A stretch of 63,017 nt of DNA, taken from an uncultured Clostridia bacterium. GTDB taxonomy: Bacteria > Bacillota > Clostridia > Oscillospirales > Acutalibacteraceae. The DNA lies in assembly GCA_947584595.1 (NCBI GenBank), contig CANPWP010000009.1, forward strand, positions 1 to 63,017, written 5' to 3'. Numbering within the stretch: position 1 is the stretch's first letter; every line of letters starts with the position of its first letter. Positions 27,080 through 38,074 of the stretch are shown here, in pieces. The notes beneath the pieces were generated by a model. That model had not been told where the DNA came from. It saw only the letters and a list, made by a program, of their open reading frames with translations, and ran no database searches. A program made the position numbers and the translations under genes.

Positions 27080-28042
27080 ATGAATGTTTCTGTTTTAGGA
27101 TGCGGCCGCTGGGGCAGTTGTATTGCATGGTATCTTGATAAAATCGGACATAATGTTTACAGCTGCGGTCTTGAAGATGCACCTGAATTTATTGAGCTAT
27201 ACAATACTCACAAAAATTCTTACCTTACATATCCCGAATCAATTACTGTTACATCAGATTTGGAAAAGTCAGTTGCTCACGGCGAGGTAATTATTATTTC
27301 CATATCCTGTCAGCATTTAAGAGAATATATGCACGATATTGCAAAAAACGACTTGTCGGGCAAAATAATTGTGCTTTGTATGAAAGGCGTTGAAGTTAAT
27401 ACAGGTAAAAGGCTCAGTCAAATTGTGGAAGATTTTGTTGACGAAGATAAAACTCCAATTGCGGTTTGGGTAGGACCGGGCCACCCCCAGGACTATGTCA
27501 AAGGTATTCCGAACTGTATGGTTATAGACAGCAAAAACGAGACGGTTAAGTTAAAGCTTGTTGAGGAATTCACAAGCGAGCTTATCAGATTTTATTACGG
27601 TACAGATTTAATCGGCAGTGAAATCGGCGCTGCCGCTAAAAATGTTATAGGAATTGCGGCAGGTATGCTTGACGGACTTAACTCAACTTCTCTTAAAGGA
27701 GCTTTAATGGCAAGAGGCACAAGGGAAATTGCAAGACTTATCAAGGCTGCGGGCGGTAATGAAATGAGTGCTTACGGACTTTGCCATCTTGGCGATTATG
27801 AGGCTACCCTTTTCTCCCCTTGGAGCCATAACAGAATGTTTGGCGAGGACTTTGCAAAAGGAATTAAATACGATAAGCTTGCAGAAGGCGTTATGACATC
27901 AAAAGCACTTATCAAGCTTGCTGAAAAAAATAATGTTGACGTACCTATTGTCAGAGCAGTTTATAATACATTGTTTGAGGACAAGCCTATAAAACAGGAA
28001 TTAAATAACCTGTTTATGAGACAGGTTAAAAGCGAGTTTTAA
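27080..28042 (+). CDS. gpsA: Glycerol-3-phosphate dehydrogenase (NAD(P)+)
   Basis: GpsA reduces dihydroxyacetone phosphate to sn-glycerol 3-phosphate for phospholipid synthesis. The start at 27080 (MNVSVLGCGRWGS) is chosen because GGAG lies nine bases upstream; the longer frame runs into the preceding structured RNA. The 320-residue protein has the Rossmann GCGRWG motif, WVGPGHPQDY, the catalytic lysine in GAAAKNVIGIAAG, and the LGDYEATLFSPWSHNR region that varies from the usual GDL...SRN. Divergence at that last motif leaves some room for a related dehydrogenase. Confidence 0.88.
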   Translation: MNVSVLGCGRWGSCIAWYLDKIGHNVYSCGLEDAPEFIELYNTHKNSYLTYPESITVTSDLEKSVAHGEVIIISISCQHLREYMHDIAKNDLSGKIIVLCMKGVEVNTGKRLSQIVEDFVDEDKTPIAVWVGPGHPQDYVKGIPNCMVIDSKNETVKLKLVEEFTSELIRFYYGTDLIGSEIGAAAKNVIGIAAGMLDGLNSTSLKGALMARGTREIARLIKAAGGNEMSAYGLCHLGDYEATLFSPWSHNRMFGEDFAKGIKYDKLAEGVMTSKALIKLAEKNNVDVPIVRAVYNTLFEDKPIKQELNNLFMRQVKSEF

Positions 28043-28047
28043 AACTG

Positions 28048-28083
28048 AAAAACCGTGACCATTTTAACGGTCACGGTTTTTTT
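28048..28083 (+). terminator. Terminator of gpsA
   Basis: AAACCGTGACC and GGTCACGGTTT form an eleven-base-pair stem followed by a T run. Read leftward it also lies downstream of groEL. Confidence 0.9.
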
Positions 28084-28122
28084 AATGGAAGGGGTATAAT
28101 AAAAATTTTACTTGCTGTTAAA

Positions 28123-29754
<1,632 letters not shown>

Positions 29755-29769
29755 TTACCTCCAGATTAA

Positions 29770-30066
<297 letters not shown>

Positions 30067-30086
30067 TTATTATTAAATATAAATTA

Positions 30087-30113
30087 TTAGCACTCTCTGA
30101 CTTTGAGTGCTAA
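30087..30113 (-). promoter_or_regulatory. CIRCE operator (HrcA binding site)
   Basis: TTAGCACTC, nine bases, GAGTGCTAA is an exact match to the CIRCE inverted repeat. It sits between the promoter and groES. Confidence 0.98.
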
Positions 30114-30117
30114 TTAT

Positions 30118-30145
30118 ATTTTACACCATTATATGGAAATGTCAA
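30118..30145 (-). promoter_or_regulatory. Promoter of groESL
   Basis: On the minus strand TTGACA (30140-30145) and TAAAAT (30118-30123) are 16 bases apart. The start site would fall within CIRCE. Confidence 0.8.
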
Positions 30146-30298
30146 GTGTTTTTTGACTAAATTTGACCTTTAAATTAAATTATTTAAAATTTTTATTAAT
30201 TCCTTTATTTTAATTCCTATATGGAATAATTTTGGTAAATTTTATTCCATATTTTCTCATTATATTATAGGCTTAATTGATATATTTATACTTAATTA

Positions 30299-30332
30299 AA
30301 CAGGGTTATCTGAAAATTCAGATAGCCCTGTT
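30299..30332 (-). terminator. Terminator of alaS
   Basis: AACAGGG.TATCTGA pairs with TCAGATA.CCCTGTT around AATT. It follows the alaS stop by about 25 bases on the minus strand. Confidence 0.85.
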
Positions 30333-30355
30333 CTGATATTGAATGTAATTTTTTA

Positions 30356-32995
30356 CTATTCTTTGTCTTTAACCATTGATAAAACTATCTCTTTTACTGC
30401 GAGAAGTGCCTCGTCTACCTTTTTAACATCCCTTGCACCTGCCATAGCCATATCGGGCTTTCCGCCGCCGTTACCTCCTGCAATCTGTGCAACAGCTTTG
30501 ACGATTTTTCCTGCATTCGCTCCTCTTTGCTGGGCCTCTTTTCCGCAGGCACAGGCAAATGTAACCTTATCAGGAGTCATTCCTGCTATTACAACAACTG
30601 CCTTTGGTGCGGCATCTAATACTCTTTGGCACATTGTACGAAGCATATCGGGAGTGGTATCGTTAAATGCCGAATATATAATTCGAACTCCCTTTTCTAT
30701 TTTTGCATTTGCAAACAAATCATCAATTTTTGAAGCAGCAAGGCGATTATTTAAAGCGTCTATCTCTTTATCCTTTTCTTTAAGTTCTTCTGAGAGCTTT
30801 TTACAGTGAGACTCAAAATCTTTTATATTATTGACCTTGAGAATTTCAGCAGAAGAAACAAGAGTTCCTATTGTTTCATTGAGCAAATTGATAACTCCGT
30901 TGCCTGTTAATGCCTCTATTCTTCTTACGCCTGCCGCAACAGAACCCTCTTGTCTGATTTTAAACAAACCGACCTTTGAGGTATTGTCAATATGAGTACC
31001 GCCGCAGAATTCAACAGAAAAGTCTCCTGCTTTTACTACTCTTACGATATCGCCGTATTTTTCTCCAAAAAGTGCCATTGCACCTAACTTTTTAGCCTCT
31101 TCAATAGGAAGTTCCATTGTTTTAACTTTAACTGCACTGAAAATAACTTTATTGACAAGGTCTTCTACTTCTTGTATTTCCGACGCTGTCATAGCTGAAA
31201 AATGAGTAAAGTCGAATCTTAAAACACTGTCATTTACAAGCTGACCTGCCTGCTCAACGTGATTGCCCAGTACCTGTCTTAATGCGGCCTGCAAAAGGTG
31301 AGCGGCAGTATGGTTGCGCATTATATCGTGTCTTCTCTCGACATCTATTGCAGCCTTTACAGTATCGCCTACTTCAAGCGCACCCTCGGTTACTACGCAA
31401 TAATGCAGAAAAACACCTGTTTCATTTTTAGTTGTATTGCTTACGGATACAGTTGTCGTATCTGATTTAATATCGCCTGTATCGCCGACTTGTCCGCCGC
31501 TTTCTGCATAGAATGGCGTCTTATCAAGAATTGCTATTACGCTTTCGCCTTTATACGCAATTTCTGCCCTTTCGCCTTCCTTTACAATCGCAAGAACCTT
31601 AGCCTCTGCTTCATTTTCCGTATAGCCTACAAATTCAGTTGAAGAAATCTCCGAAAGGTCGGTTGAATCGGAGATCCATGCATCTGCTCCTGCATTCTTT
31701 CTTTTTGCTCTGGAACGCTCCTTTTGTTGTTTTAACAGCTCATGGAAGCGGTCTATATCAATTTTCATACCTTTTTCAGCAAGAATTTCCTTTGTCAAAT
31801 CTATCGGGAAACCGTAAGTATCATTTAACTTAAAGGCGTCTTCACCGCTCAATACCATACTATCGCTTTTATCGGCAATATCGTTGAGCATTTCAAGTCC
31901 TTGATTAATTGTTTTTGAAAAGTTTTCTTCTTCAACCTTAATAAGCTTAACAATAAGTTCCTTTTTATCAACAAGTTCAGGATAAGCTTTTTCATTTTCC
32001 TTTATAACGGTTTCGCATACCTTATACAAAAAAGGTTTATTATATCCAAGCAAAATGCCGTGTCTTGATGCTCTTCTTAAAAGTCTTCTCAACACATAGC
32101 CTCTGCCCTCATTAGACGGCATAACACCGTCTGCAATCATAAAGGTCGTACTTCTTACATGGTCGGTAATTACACGCAGAGATATATCTTTTTTATCATC
32201 TTCGCCGTAATTTACTCCCACAATTTCAGAAATCTTTTTCATTATATTCTGAACAGTATCTACAAGGAACAGATTGTCTACCCCCTGCATTACGCAAGCA
32301 AGACGTTCAAGTCCCATACCTGTATCAATGTTGGGGTGTTCGAGAGGTGTGTAATTTCCTTTACCGTCGTTTTCAAACTGGGAAAATACTACGTTCCATA
32401 CTTCTACAAAACGGTCACATTCACAGCCTACATGGCAGTCGGGACTTCCGCATCCTTTATCTGCACCTCTGTCAAAATAGATTTCGGTACAAGGGCCGCA
32501 GGGACCCGGTCCATGCTCCCAGAAGTTATCCTCTTTGCCCATTCTTACAATATGAGACGGGTCAACGCCCACTTCTTCTGTCCATATTTTATAGGTTTCG
32601 TCATCATCTTCATAAATTGAGCAGTATAAAAGCTCCTCGGGCATTTCAAGCACCTTAGTAAAAAATTCCCATGCCCACGCAGTAGCTTCATGTTTAAAAT
32701 AATCGCCGAATGAAAAGTTACCCAGCATTTCAAAAAATGTACCATGACGGGCTGTAATACCTACTCTCTCAATATCGGGAGTTCTGATACATTTCTGGCA
32801 GGTTGTTACCCTGGTTTTGGGAGGTGTTACTTCACCTGTAAAATACTTTTTCATCGGCGCCATACCGCTGTTAATAAGCAGCAGGCTGTTATCATCCTTT
32901 GGAATTAATGAGAAACTGGGCAAACGCAAATGCTCCTTGCTTTCAAAAAATTCAAGAAATTTTTCTCTTAATTCGTTAAGTCCTGTCCATTCCAT
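30356..32995 (-). CDS. alaS: Alanyl-tRNA synthetase
   Basis: AlaRS charges tRNA-Ala and edits Ser and Gly. The start is ATG 32995 (MEWTGLNELREKFLEFF) with AAGGAG upstream, giving 879 residues; the longer open frame upstream is T-box leader. The N-terminal class II core has GMAPMKKYF and the RHGTFFEMLGNFSFGDYFK motif. The editing domain has HTAAHLLQAALR and the zinc-site segment EFCGGTHIDN. The C-terminal DHHA1 region ends with GGKPDMAMAG. It is a single-gene unit with T-box control. Confidence 0.97.
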   Translation of the reverse strand: MEWTGLNELREKFLEFFESKEHLRLPSFSLIPKDDNSLLLINSGMAPMKKYFTGEVTPPKTRVTTCQKCIRTPDIERVGITARHGTFFEMLGNFSFGDYFKHEATAWAWEFFTKVLEMPEELLYCSIYEDDDETYKIWTEEVGVDPSHIVRMGKEDNFWEHGPGPCGPCTEIYFDRGADKGCGSPDCHVGCECDRFVEVWNVVFSQFENDGKGNYTPLEHPNIDTGMGLERLACVMQGVDNLFLVDTVQNIMKKISEIVGVNYGEDDKKDISLRVITDHVRSTTFMIADGVMPSNEGRGYVLRRLLRRASRHGILLGYNKPFLYKVCETVIKENEKAYPELVDKKELIVKLIKVEEENFSKTINQGLEMLNDIADKSDSMVLSGEDAFKLNDTYGFPIDLTKEILAEKGMKIDIDRFHELLKQQKERSRAKRKNAGADAWISDSTDLSEISSTEFVGYTENEAEAKVLAIVKEGERAEIAYKGESVIAILDKTPFYAESGGQVGDTGDIKSDTTTVSVSNTTKNETGVFLHYCVVTEGALEVGDTVKAAIDVERRHDIMRNHTAAHLLQAALRQVLGNHVEQAGQLVNDSVLRFDFTHFSAMTASEIQEVEDLVNKVIFSAVKVKTMELPIEEAKKLGAMALFGEKYGDIVRVVKAGDFSVEFCGGTHIDNTSKVGLFKIRQEGSVAAGVRRIEALTGNGVINLLNETIGTLVSSAEILKVNNIKDFESHCKKLSEELKEKDKEIDALNNRLAASKIDDLFANAKIEKGVRIIYSAFNDTTPDMLRTMCQRVLDAAPKAVVVIAGMTPDKVTFACACGKEAQQRGANAGKIVKAVAQIAGGNGGGKPDMAMAGARDVKKVDEALLAVKEIVLSMVKDKE

Positions 32996-33025
32996 TTTTA
33001 TTCTCCTTTTATTTTTAATAAAATA

Positions 33026-33255
33026 AAAAGCTCCTGCCCCGTATGGGACAAGAGCAATAAACTCCTGTGGTACCACCCAAATTGACAGAAAATTTCTGCC
33101 CACTTGAATATCCTTTCGGATAAAGTCTTTAACGCAGACCTGCGCCGTACTCCTCGTACAGTGACTCCGGGGTGGCTGTTGAACTTGATTTATAAAGTCT
33201 TGCACCAAACGACTTCTCTCTGAATAAACCTCGGAAAACTCTTCCCATCACAGTC
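33026..33255 (-). promoter_or_regulatory. T-box leader of alaS
   Basis: Read on the minus strand, a stem I region with an AGAGA (GA) motif is followed by the T-box core GGGTGGTACCAC (33067-33078). A terminator of GCTCTTGTCCC against GGGGCAGGAGC with TTTTT (33026-33055) comes next. Uncharged tRNA-Ala should pair with the specifier and the UGG of the T-box to favour antitermination. A GCC at 33174-33176 followed by A is a possible specifier codon, which is tentative. Confidence 0.93.
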
Positions 33256-33274
33256 AAATAAATATTACTTTGTA

Positions 33275-33303
33275 ATTATAAGTCTATTGGTTTTAATTGT
33301 CAA
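33275..33303 (-). promoter_or_regulatory. Promoter of alaS
   Basis: On the minus strand TTGACA (33298-33303) and TATAAT (33275-33280) are exactly 17 bases apart, a full consensus sigma-A promoter. Confidence 0.9.
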
Positions 33304-33331
33304 GACTAATCTAATTTTTATAATTAGAAAA

Positions 33332-33559
33332 GGTTTTTCCGACACCGTCGGCGACAAAGGGCCTCTTAGTAATTTTTTGAAAAAGTAATCTTTTATTAAT
33401 TATCAGGGGTTTCGCCGACACAGTCGGCGACAAAGGACTTCTTAGTAATTTTTTGAAAAAGTAATCTTTTATTAATTATCAGGGGTTTCGTCAACACAGT
33501 CGGCGACAAAGGGCTTCTTAGTCATTTTTTGAAAAAGTAATCTTTTATTAATTATCAGG
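33332..33559. repeat. Three exact-period 76-bp tandem repeat units
   Basis: Units begin with GGTTT at 33332, 33408 and 33484, and a fourth related start lies at 33560, giving a constant 76-base period. Each unit has GCCGAC-ACA-GTCGGC or a variant, then GACAAAGG, an imperfect TTTTTTGAAAAAGTAAT palindrome and TTTTATTAATTATCAGG. There are a few substitutions per unit. The units look like truncated and duplicated family A repeats. Confidence 0.85.
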
Positions 33560-33655
33560 GGTTTCGCCGACACAGTCGGCGACAAAGGGCTTCTCGCCCT
33601 TTGATCCTCGGTCGCTTTTTGAAAAAAGCGACGCAAAAACTTTTGATATTCTTGA
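33560..33655. repeat. Dispersed palindromic repeat, family A, copy 2
   Basis: The fourth tandem start continues as a full family A copy: GCCGAC/GTCGGC, then AAAGGGC-TTCT-GCCCTTT, then GTCGCTTTTT/AAAAAGCGAC and the GCAAAAACTTTT tail. The third stem has different bases from copies 1 and 3 (CGAGC/GCTCG) but keeps pairing. Confidence 0.75.
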
Positions 33656-33688
33656 CAAAAAACTTTTACTTTTAGTCACAATTTATTT

Positions 33689-34906
33689 CTAAGACCTTTT
33701 ATGTCTGATAACCGAATCTTTTGGAATAGGTTTATCGGTTATTAAATAAAGCTTTTCCATTGCGTGCGGAGCACTTTCTCTTGAATTACCGTAAACATCC
33801 TCCAAAGCTAAACATTTTGTTATAAAAGGTATTCCGCTCGGCGGAAGTACATCAAGTTCATCGCCAACTAAAAATTTATTTCTCTGTGTAATTTCAACTT
33901 TATTATTTTCAAGCTCTTTTTCACAAACAGCTACAACATCATAATGTCTGATATATCCGCCGTTATCCGTTACCTGTCCCGGCTCGTTTCCAAAATAAAA
34001 GCCTGTATTATACTCCCTATGGCTGATTTTATCAAGTTCATCCTTTATCCATGACTTTAATGTATAGTCTTCGCCCTCATTAATATAATCCGAAACGGCA
34101 TGGCGGTAAGCATTTGTTGTTACCGCAGTATAGTAGGCAGATTTTGCTCTGCCCTCAATTTTAAAACTTGAAATGCCTGCCTTTACAAGCTCCGGAATAT
34201 GCTCAATCATACAAAGGTCACGGGAATTGTAAAGATATGTTCCCCTATCAGTTTCTTCAACAGGGAAATACTGACCCTGACGATTTTCTTCATATAGATG
34301 ATACTTCCACCTGCAAGGCTGAGCACAGTCACCTCGGTTTGCATCTCTTCCTGTCATATAGCTTGAAATAAGACATCTGCCTGAAAAGGAAACGCACATA
34401 GCGCCGTGAACAAAACATTCAATTTCTAAATCGTTTGGAATTTTTGCTCTTATTTGGGCAATTTCATCAAGCGGAAGTTCTCTTGCAAGAACAACACGTT
34501 TTGCACCCATATTATAATATGCGTTTGCCGTACCGTAATTTACAATGCCTGCCTGAGTAGAAATATGAACATCTGTTTTTGGGGCATATTTTTTTGCCAA
34601 GTCAAGCACGCCCATATCTGCAATAATAAAAGCGTCTACTCCGCATTCCTGCGAATATTCAAGAAATTCAGGCATTCTTAAAAGCTCATCATTACGAGGC
34701 AGAGTATTGCAGGTTACATAAACCTTTACATTTTTGCTGTGAGCTGACTTTACAGCCTCTTTTAAAGCTGTTTTATCAAAGTTCTTTGAAGCAGTTCTCA
34801 TTCCGAATTCGCTTCCTGCAAGAAAAACTGCGTCTGCACCGAATTTAATTGCGGAATTTAGACATTCCATATCTCCTGCCGGAGATAAAATTTCAGGTTT
34901 AATCAT
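33689..34906 (-). CDS. trhP: U32-family tRNA hydroxylation protein (TrhP-like)
   Basis: TrhP-type U32 proteins take part in prephenate-dependent 5-hydroxylation of uridine 34 in tRNAs. The 405-residue protein has the family start PEILSPAGDMECLNSAIKFGADAVF and the signature IECFVHGAMCVSFSGRCLISSYMTGRDANRGDCAQPCRW (positions about 180-218), with the clustered cysteines of the family. It follows mltG with a one-base stop-start overlap, as in Bacillus where mltG (yrrL) precedes the two U32 genes. A collagenase-type U32 peptidase is the older label for such proteins and is less likely. Confidence 0.85.
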   Translation of the reverse strand: MIKPEILSPAGDMECLNSAIKFGADAVFLAGSEFGMRTASKNFDKTALKEAVKSAHSKNVKVYVTCNTLPRNDELLRMPEFLEYSQECGVDAFIIADMGVLDLAKKYAPKTDVHISTQAGIVNYGTANAYYNMGAKRVVLARELPLDEIAQIRAKIPNDLEIECFVHGAMCVSFSGRCLISSYMTGRDANRGDCAQPCRWKYHLYEENRQGQYFPVEETDRGTYLYNSRDLCMIEHIPELVKAGISSFKIEGRAKSAYYTAVTTNAYRHAVSDYINEGEDYTLKSWIKDELDKISHREYNTGFYFGNEPGQVTDNGGYIRHYDVVAVCEKELENNKVEITQRNKFLVGDELDVLPPSGIPFITKCLALEDVYGNSRESAPHAMEKLYLITDKPIPKDSVIRHKRS

Positions 34907-36279
34907 TATGATATTCCTGCCACTTCCTGATTATACTGATGTTCCCAAATTGTTGATGCATAGTAAGGCGTACCGTCTTCCGAATGGCAGAAATAAATAT
35001 AATCTGTGTCATAAGGATTAATTGCCGCTAAAATTGCCTGAGTGCCGGGATTGCAGATTGATCCGGGGGGAAGTCCTGCAAAATTATATGTATTGTATTT
35101 GCTTTTAAACGTGGATTTTATATCATTGGGAATTTTATCTTCACTTCTGTACGGATAATACATTGTTGAATCAAGGCCAAGTGAGGCTACATCCAACTCG
35201 TCCCCTCTTTCAAGACGGTTATGAATAATTGAAGAAATATAGTACATATCGTCATTGTTTGCTGCCTCAGCCTGTACGATTGACGCAATAGTCAAAATTT
35301 CATCCATTGAATAACCTGAGTCATTTATTAAATCTGAAATCTTTACTCTTTTATCATATCCTTCAATAGTTTGTCTTTGGTATATTGACGCTTCAAAGTT
35401 ATTGAGAAAACGTGTAATTGTAACCTTAGGATCTTCGTTAATATAGAAATCGTATGTATCAGGATAGAGATATCCCTCAAGCTTATAATAACGATTATCC
35501 GGTTTCTTTATATTCTGCAAAAATTCATAGTCTTCGTCAAAATATGTACTGTTGCAAAGTTCTAAAAACTTTTCTTCATCAGAAAGTACTCCTGCATTTT
35601 TAAGTGTATCTGCAATTTCAAGAAGATTCTGACCTTCCGTAATCGTAACCGTTACAATATCTGTTCTGTTGGAGTTACTCTGCAATAAGTTGATAATTGC
35701 TTCATAGTCAAGGTTGGACTTAAATCTAAAATCTCCCTGATGAAAACCATCAGCAGATTTTGTTATATTGGCGTACATTTCAAAAAATGACGGTTCACTT
35801 ATTACACCTGCATTTTTTAATGCTGTCGATACATCGCTAAGTTTTGGAGAATCGGGAATTTTGACTGAAACCTGTGTATCATCTGTACGGTTTATGGCAA
35901 GCATATCGTTTACTCCCACAAGAAGATAAACCGCTAAAACAGCACCCACAATTATTACGCTTGCAAGCCAAAGCAAACGAAAAGTACGTCTGTTCTTTTT
36001 GTTTCTTTTCTTTTCCTGTTTTTTTTGCAGCTTTTTTTGTTGCTTCAAATACTTACGGGAGTTTTCCGTCATCTGCTCTTTAACATCTTCTCCGCTGTAT
36101 GAGTTAATTTCATTATCATCTAAATCGTCTACAAAACTCATATCACTGTAAATCGGACTTTCAGTCTGAGTATTTTCATCATTTTGAGAATAATCGATTT
36201 TAAAATCTCTTATTTTTTTCTCTCTTGCCTGTTGTACTTCCAAATATTCTTCGCTGTTTTGTTCATTAATGTTACTCAC
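34906..36279 (-). CDS. mltG: Endolytic peptidoglycan transglycosylase MltG
   Basis: MltG cuts nascent glycan strands at the membrane and may set strand length. The 457-residue protein starts at a GTG with GGAGGG upstream. Its first 100 residues form a charged, lysine-rich cytoplasmic region. A single membrane span follows (LLWLASVIIVGAVLAVYLLV) and then a LysM-like and catalytic YceG domain. The active-site segment is TIASIVQAEAANNDD, preceded by LEGYLYPDTYDF and followed by GLPPGSICNPG. The long cytoplasmic tail is typical of Clostridia. It is coupled to trhP. Confidence 0.93.
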   Translation of the reverse strand: MSNINEQNSEEYLEVQQAREKKIRDFKIDYSQNDENTQTESPIYSDMSFVDDLDDNEINSYSGEDVKEQMTENSRKYLKQQKKLQKKQEKKRNKKNRRTFRLLWLASVIIVGAVLAVYLLVGVNDMLAINRTDDTQVSVKIPDSPKLSDVSTALKNAGVISEPSFFEMYANITKSADGFHQGDFRFKSNLDYEAIINLLQSNSNRTDIVTVTITEGQNLLEIADTLKNAGVLSDEEKFLELCNSTYFDEDYEFLQNIKKPDNRYYKLEGYLYPDTYDFYINEDPKVTITRFLNNFEASIYQRQTIEGYDKRVKISDLINDSGYSMDEILTIASIVQAEAANNDDMYYISSIIHNRLERGDELDVASLGLDSTMYYPYRSEDKIPNDIKSTFKSKYNTYNFAGLPPGSICNPGTQAILAAINPYDTDYIYFCHSEDGTPYYASTIWEHQYNQEVAGIS

Positions 36280-36291
36280 TGCATTCCCTCC

Positions 36292-36870
36292 TTATTTTTC
36301 TATTCTGAATTTTTCTGTAAATATAACATCTACAGGCTTATCATAAAACCCTCTTGGGAGCTTGTTTTCTAACAATTTAAAATAACACATTCCTGCGCAA
36401 ATACCATTGTACTTTTCAAGAAAGCGGTCGTAATAGCCTTTTCCGAATCCTAACCTAAATCCTTCCCTGTCAAAAACAAGACCCGGAACTAAACAAATTG
36501 AATTTTCAAAATCAGATAAAATTTCACATTTTTCTTTATCAGGCTCTAAAAGGCCATAACAGCCTTTTTTAAGCTGTGATAGATCCGTTAAAATGTAAAA
36601 GTCCATTAATTTTTCTTCTCTGCATTTAGGCAGAGCAAGAGTTTTTCCGTCTTTTAAGGCTGACTGCAAAATTAAATCGGCAGAAATTTCAATATCCTTT
36701 GAGGCAAAAGCAAGAACTGTATCGGCATTTTTATAGAAGTCCGACTTCAAAAAATTCTCTTGAAGAATTATATCCAATTTTTCCTTTTGCTCTGGAGATA
36801 AATTCGTCCTATATTTTTTTGCAAAATTTCTTATTTGCTCTTTTTTTTGCTTTATATTTTTTATTGGCAT
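36292..36870 (-). CDS. 5-formyltetrahydrofolate cyclo-ligase
   Basis: This enzyme converts 5-formyl-THF to 5,10-methenyl-THF with ATP, rescuing a storage folate. The 192-residue protein has a basic N-terminal helix and the family motif VPGLVFDREGFRLGFGKGYYDRFL. It overlaps the DJ-1-like gene by ten bases. In the thyX operon it may help refill the one-carbon pool that ThyX draws on. Confidence 0.93.
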   Translation of the reverse strand: MPIKNIKQKKEQIRNFAKKYRTNLSPEQKEKLDIILQENFLKSDFYKNADTVLAFASKDIEISADLILQSALKDGKTLALPKCREEKLMDFYILTDLSQLKKGCYGLLEPDKEKCEILSDFENSICLVPGLVFDREGFRLGFGKGYYDRFLEKYNGICAGMCYFKLLENKLPRGFYDKPVDVIFTEKFRIEK

Positions 36871-37403
36871 TGCATTGAACTCCTGATTTCATCCGACGTT
36901 TCTTTTGAAACCAATTCAGAAGCTATCATAAGTCCGAAATCAACTGCACAGCCTGCTCCCTTTCCCGTAATAATTTTACCGTCGCTAACTGCACCCTTTC
37001 CTGTATAGATTACTTTATCTGTGTTTGTTTCAAAACCCGGAAAACAGGTCGTCTTTTTTCCGTCAAGCAAGCCTAAATGACCTAAAATTGACGGTGCGGC
37101 ACAAATTGCACAAATATATTTATCATTTTCTTTTGCAAATTTAATAGTTTTTTGTACTGTATCTGAGTTTTCAAGATTAATTGTTCCGGGCATTCCTCCC
37201 GGAAGAACGACTGCCTGCAAGGCTTCGTCTAATACTATGTCTTTATCTTCAATATCTGCTAAAACTGTTATTTTATGTGAGCTTGTAACTTGTTTTGCAC
37301 CTACTCCCACAGTTTTAACATCAAGTTTTGCTCTTCTTAATACATCAACAGTTGCCAATGCTTCTGTTTCTTCAAAGCCTTCTGCAAGAAATACGTAAAT
37401 CAT
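36861..37403 (-). CDS. DJ-1/PfpI family protein
   Basis: The 180-residue protein has the YajL/DJ-1 pattern: EGFEETEALATVDVLRRA with the conserved glutamate, LPGGMPG, and the nucleophile elbow ICAICAAPSILG with its cysteine. Family members act as chaperones, deglycase-like or redox-stress proteins; the exact role is not predictable. It overlaps tmk by four bases and the cyclo-ligase by ten, so it is part of the same message. Confidence 0.9.
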   Translation of the reverse strand: MIYVFLAEGFEETEALATVDVLRRAKLDVKTVGVGAKQVTSSHKITVLADIEDKDIVLDEALQAVVLPGGMPGTINLENSDTVQKTIKFAKENDKYICAICAAPSILGHLGLLDGKKTTCFPGFETNTDKVIYTGKGAVSDGKIITGKGAGCAVDFGLMIASELVSKETSDEIRSSMQCQ

Positions 37404-38074
37404 TTTATCACCTGTTCCTTTATCAGTGAATTTATAATTTCTTTAAAAATCTCTTCAACTGACCTCATATTTCCGTTTTTTGTACAGGAAATCACCGTCC
37501 AGTTTAATTTTTTTGCGGCATATAAAGCACTATTTCTGCAATTTATAAGAAATTCAAGATTTTTCTCGTGAATATCCTTTTTGCTTTCATCTCCGTTATA
37601 TCTTTTAAGCATAAGTTGCTGGGAAACCTCTGGCTCAACATCAAGATATATAACCTTATCAGGTGCGGGAAGTCCTAATTTATTATATTCAAAATCATAC
37701 TGCCAATCTATAAAACTGTTCCATTTTTCCATAGGAAATTTTGACATTTGATAAATAATATTTGACGTGGCATATCTGTCGCAGAGAATTGTCGTACCGT
37801 TTTCATAATCTTTTTTCCAGTTTTGCAAATAACTTGCCACTCTGTCAACAGCATAAAATGATGACGCCGCATAAGCATTTACATCATTGGGGTCATCGCC
37901 CATTTCTCCGTCTAAATACATTTTTACAAGAGACGACGACGGACTTTTATAATCGGGAAAAGTAACCTGCAAAACAGGCTTGTTATTTTCGGAAAGATAA
38001 TCATATAATTTTTTTGTTTGTGTAGCTTTGCCCGAGCCGTCAAGGCCTTCTATAACAATTAAATTACCTGCCAT
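37400..38074 (-). CDS. tmk: Thymidylate kinase
   Basis: Tmk phosphorylates dTMP to dTDP. The 224-residue protein has the P-loop [11 protein letters not shown], the DRY motif in LCDRYATSN and YLDVEPEVS. The lysine in place of the usual serine/threonine after GSGK and the longer middle region suggest the divergent Clostridia form. It overlaps thyX by eleven bases, so synthesis of dTMP and its first phosphorylation are translationally linked. Confidence 0.9.
   Translation of the reverse strand: MAGNLIVIEGLDGSGKATQTKKLYDYLSENNKPVLQVTFPDYKSPSSSLVKMYLDGEMGDDPNDVNAYAASSFYAVDRVASYLQNWKKDYENGTTILCDRYATSNIIYQMSKFPMEKWNSFIDWQYDFEYNKLGLPAPDKVIYLDVEPEVSQQLMLKRYNGDESKKDIHEKNLEFLINCRNSALYAAKKLNWTVISCTKNGNMRSVEEIFKEIINSLIKEQVIK

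Noticed and set aside
32996..33208. In-frame N-terminal extension of alaS by 71 codons
   Set aside because: The region is the T-box leader with its terminator and GGGTGGTACC core; a proper ribosome site and family start lie at 32995.
33332..33655. CRISPR array
   Set aside because: The 76-base units are contiguous direct repeats with no unique spacers, and no cas genes are present.
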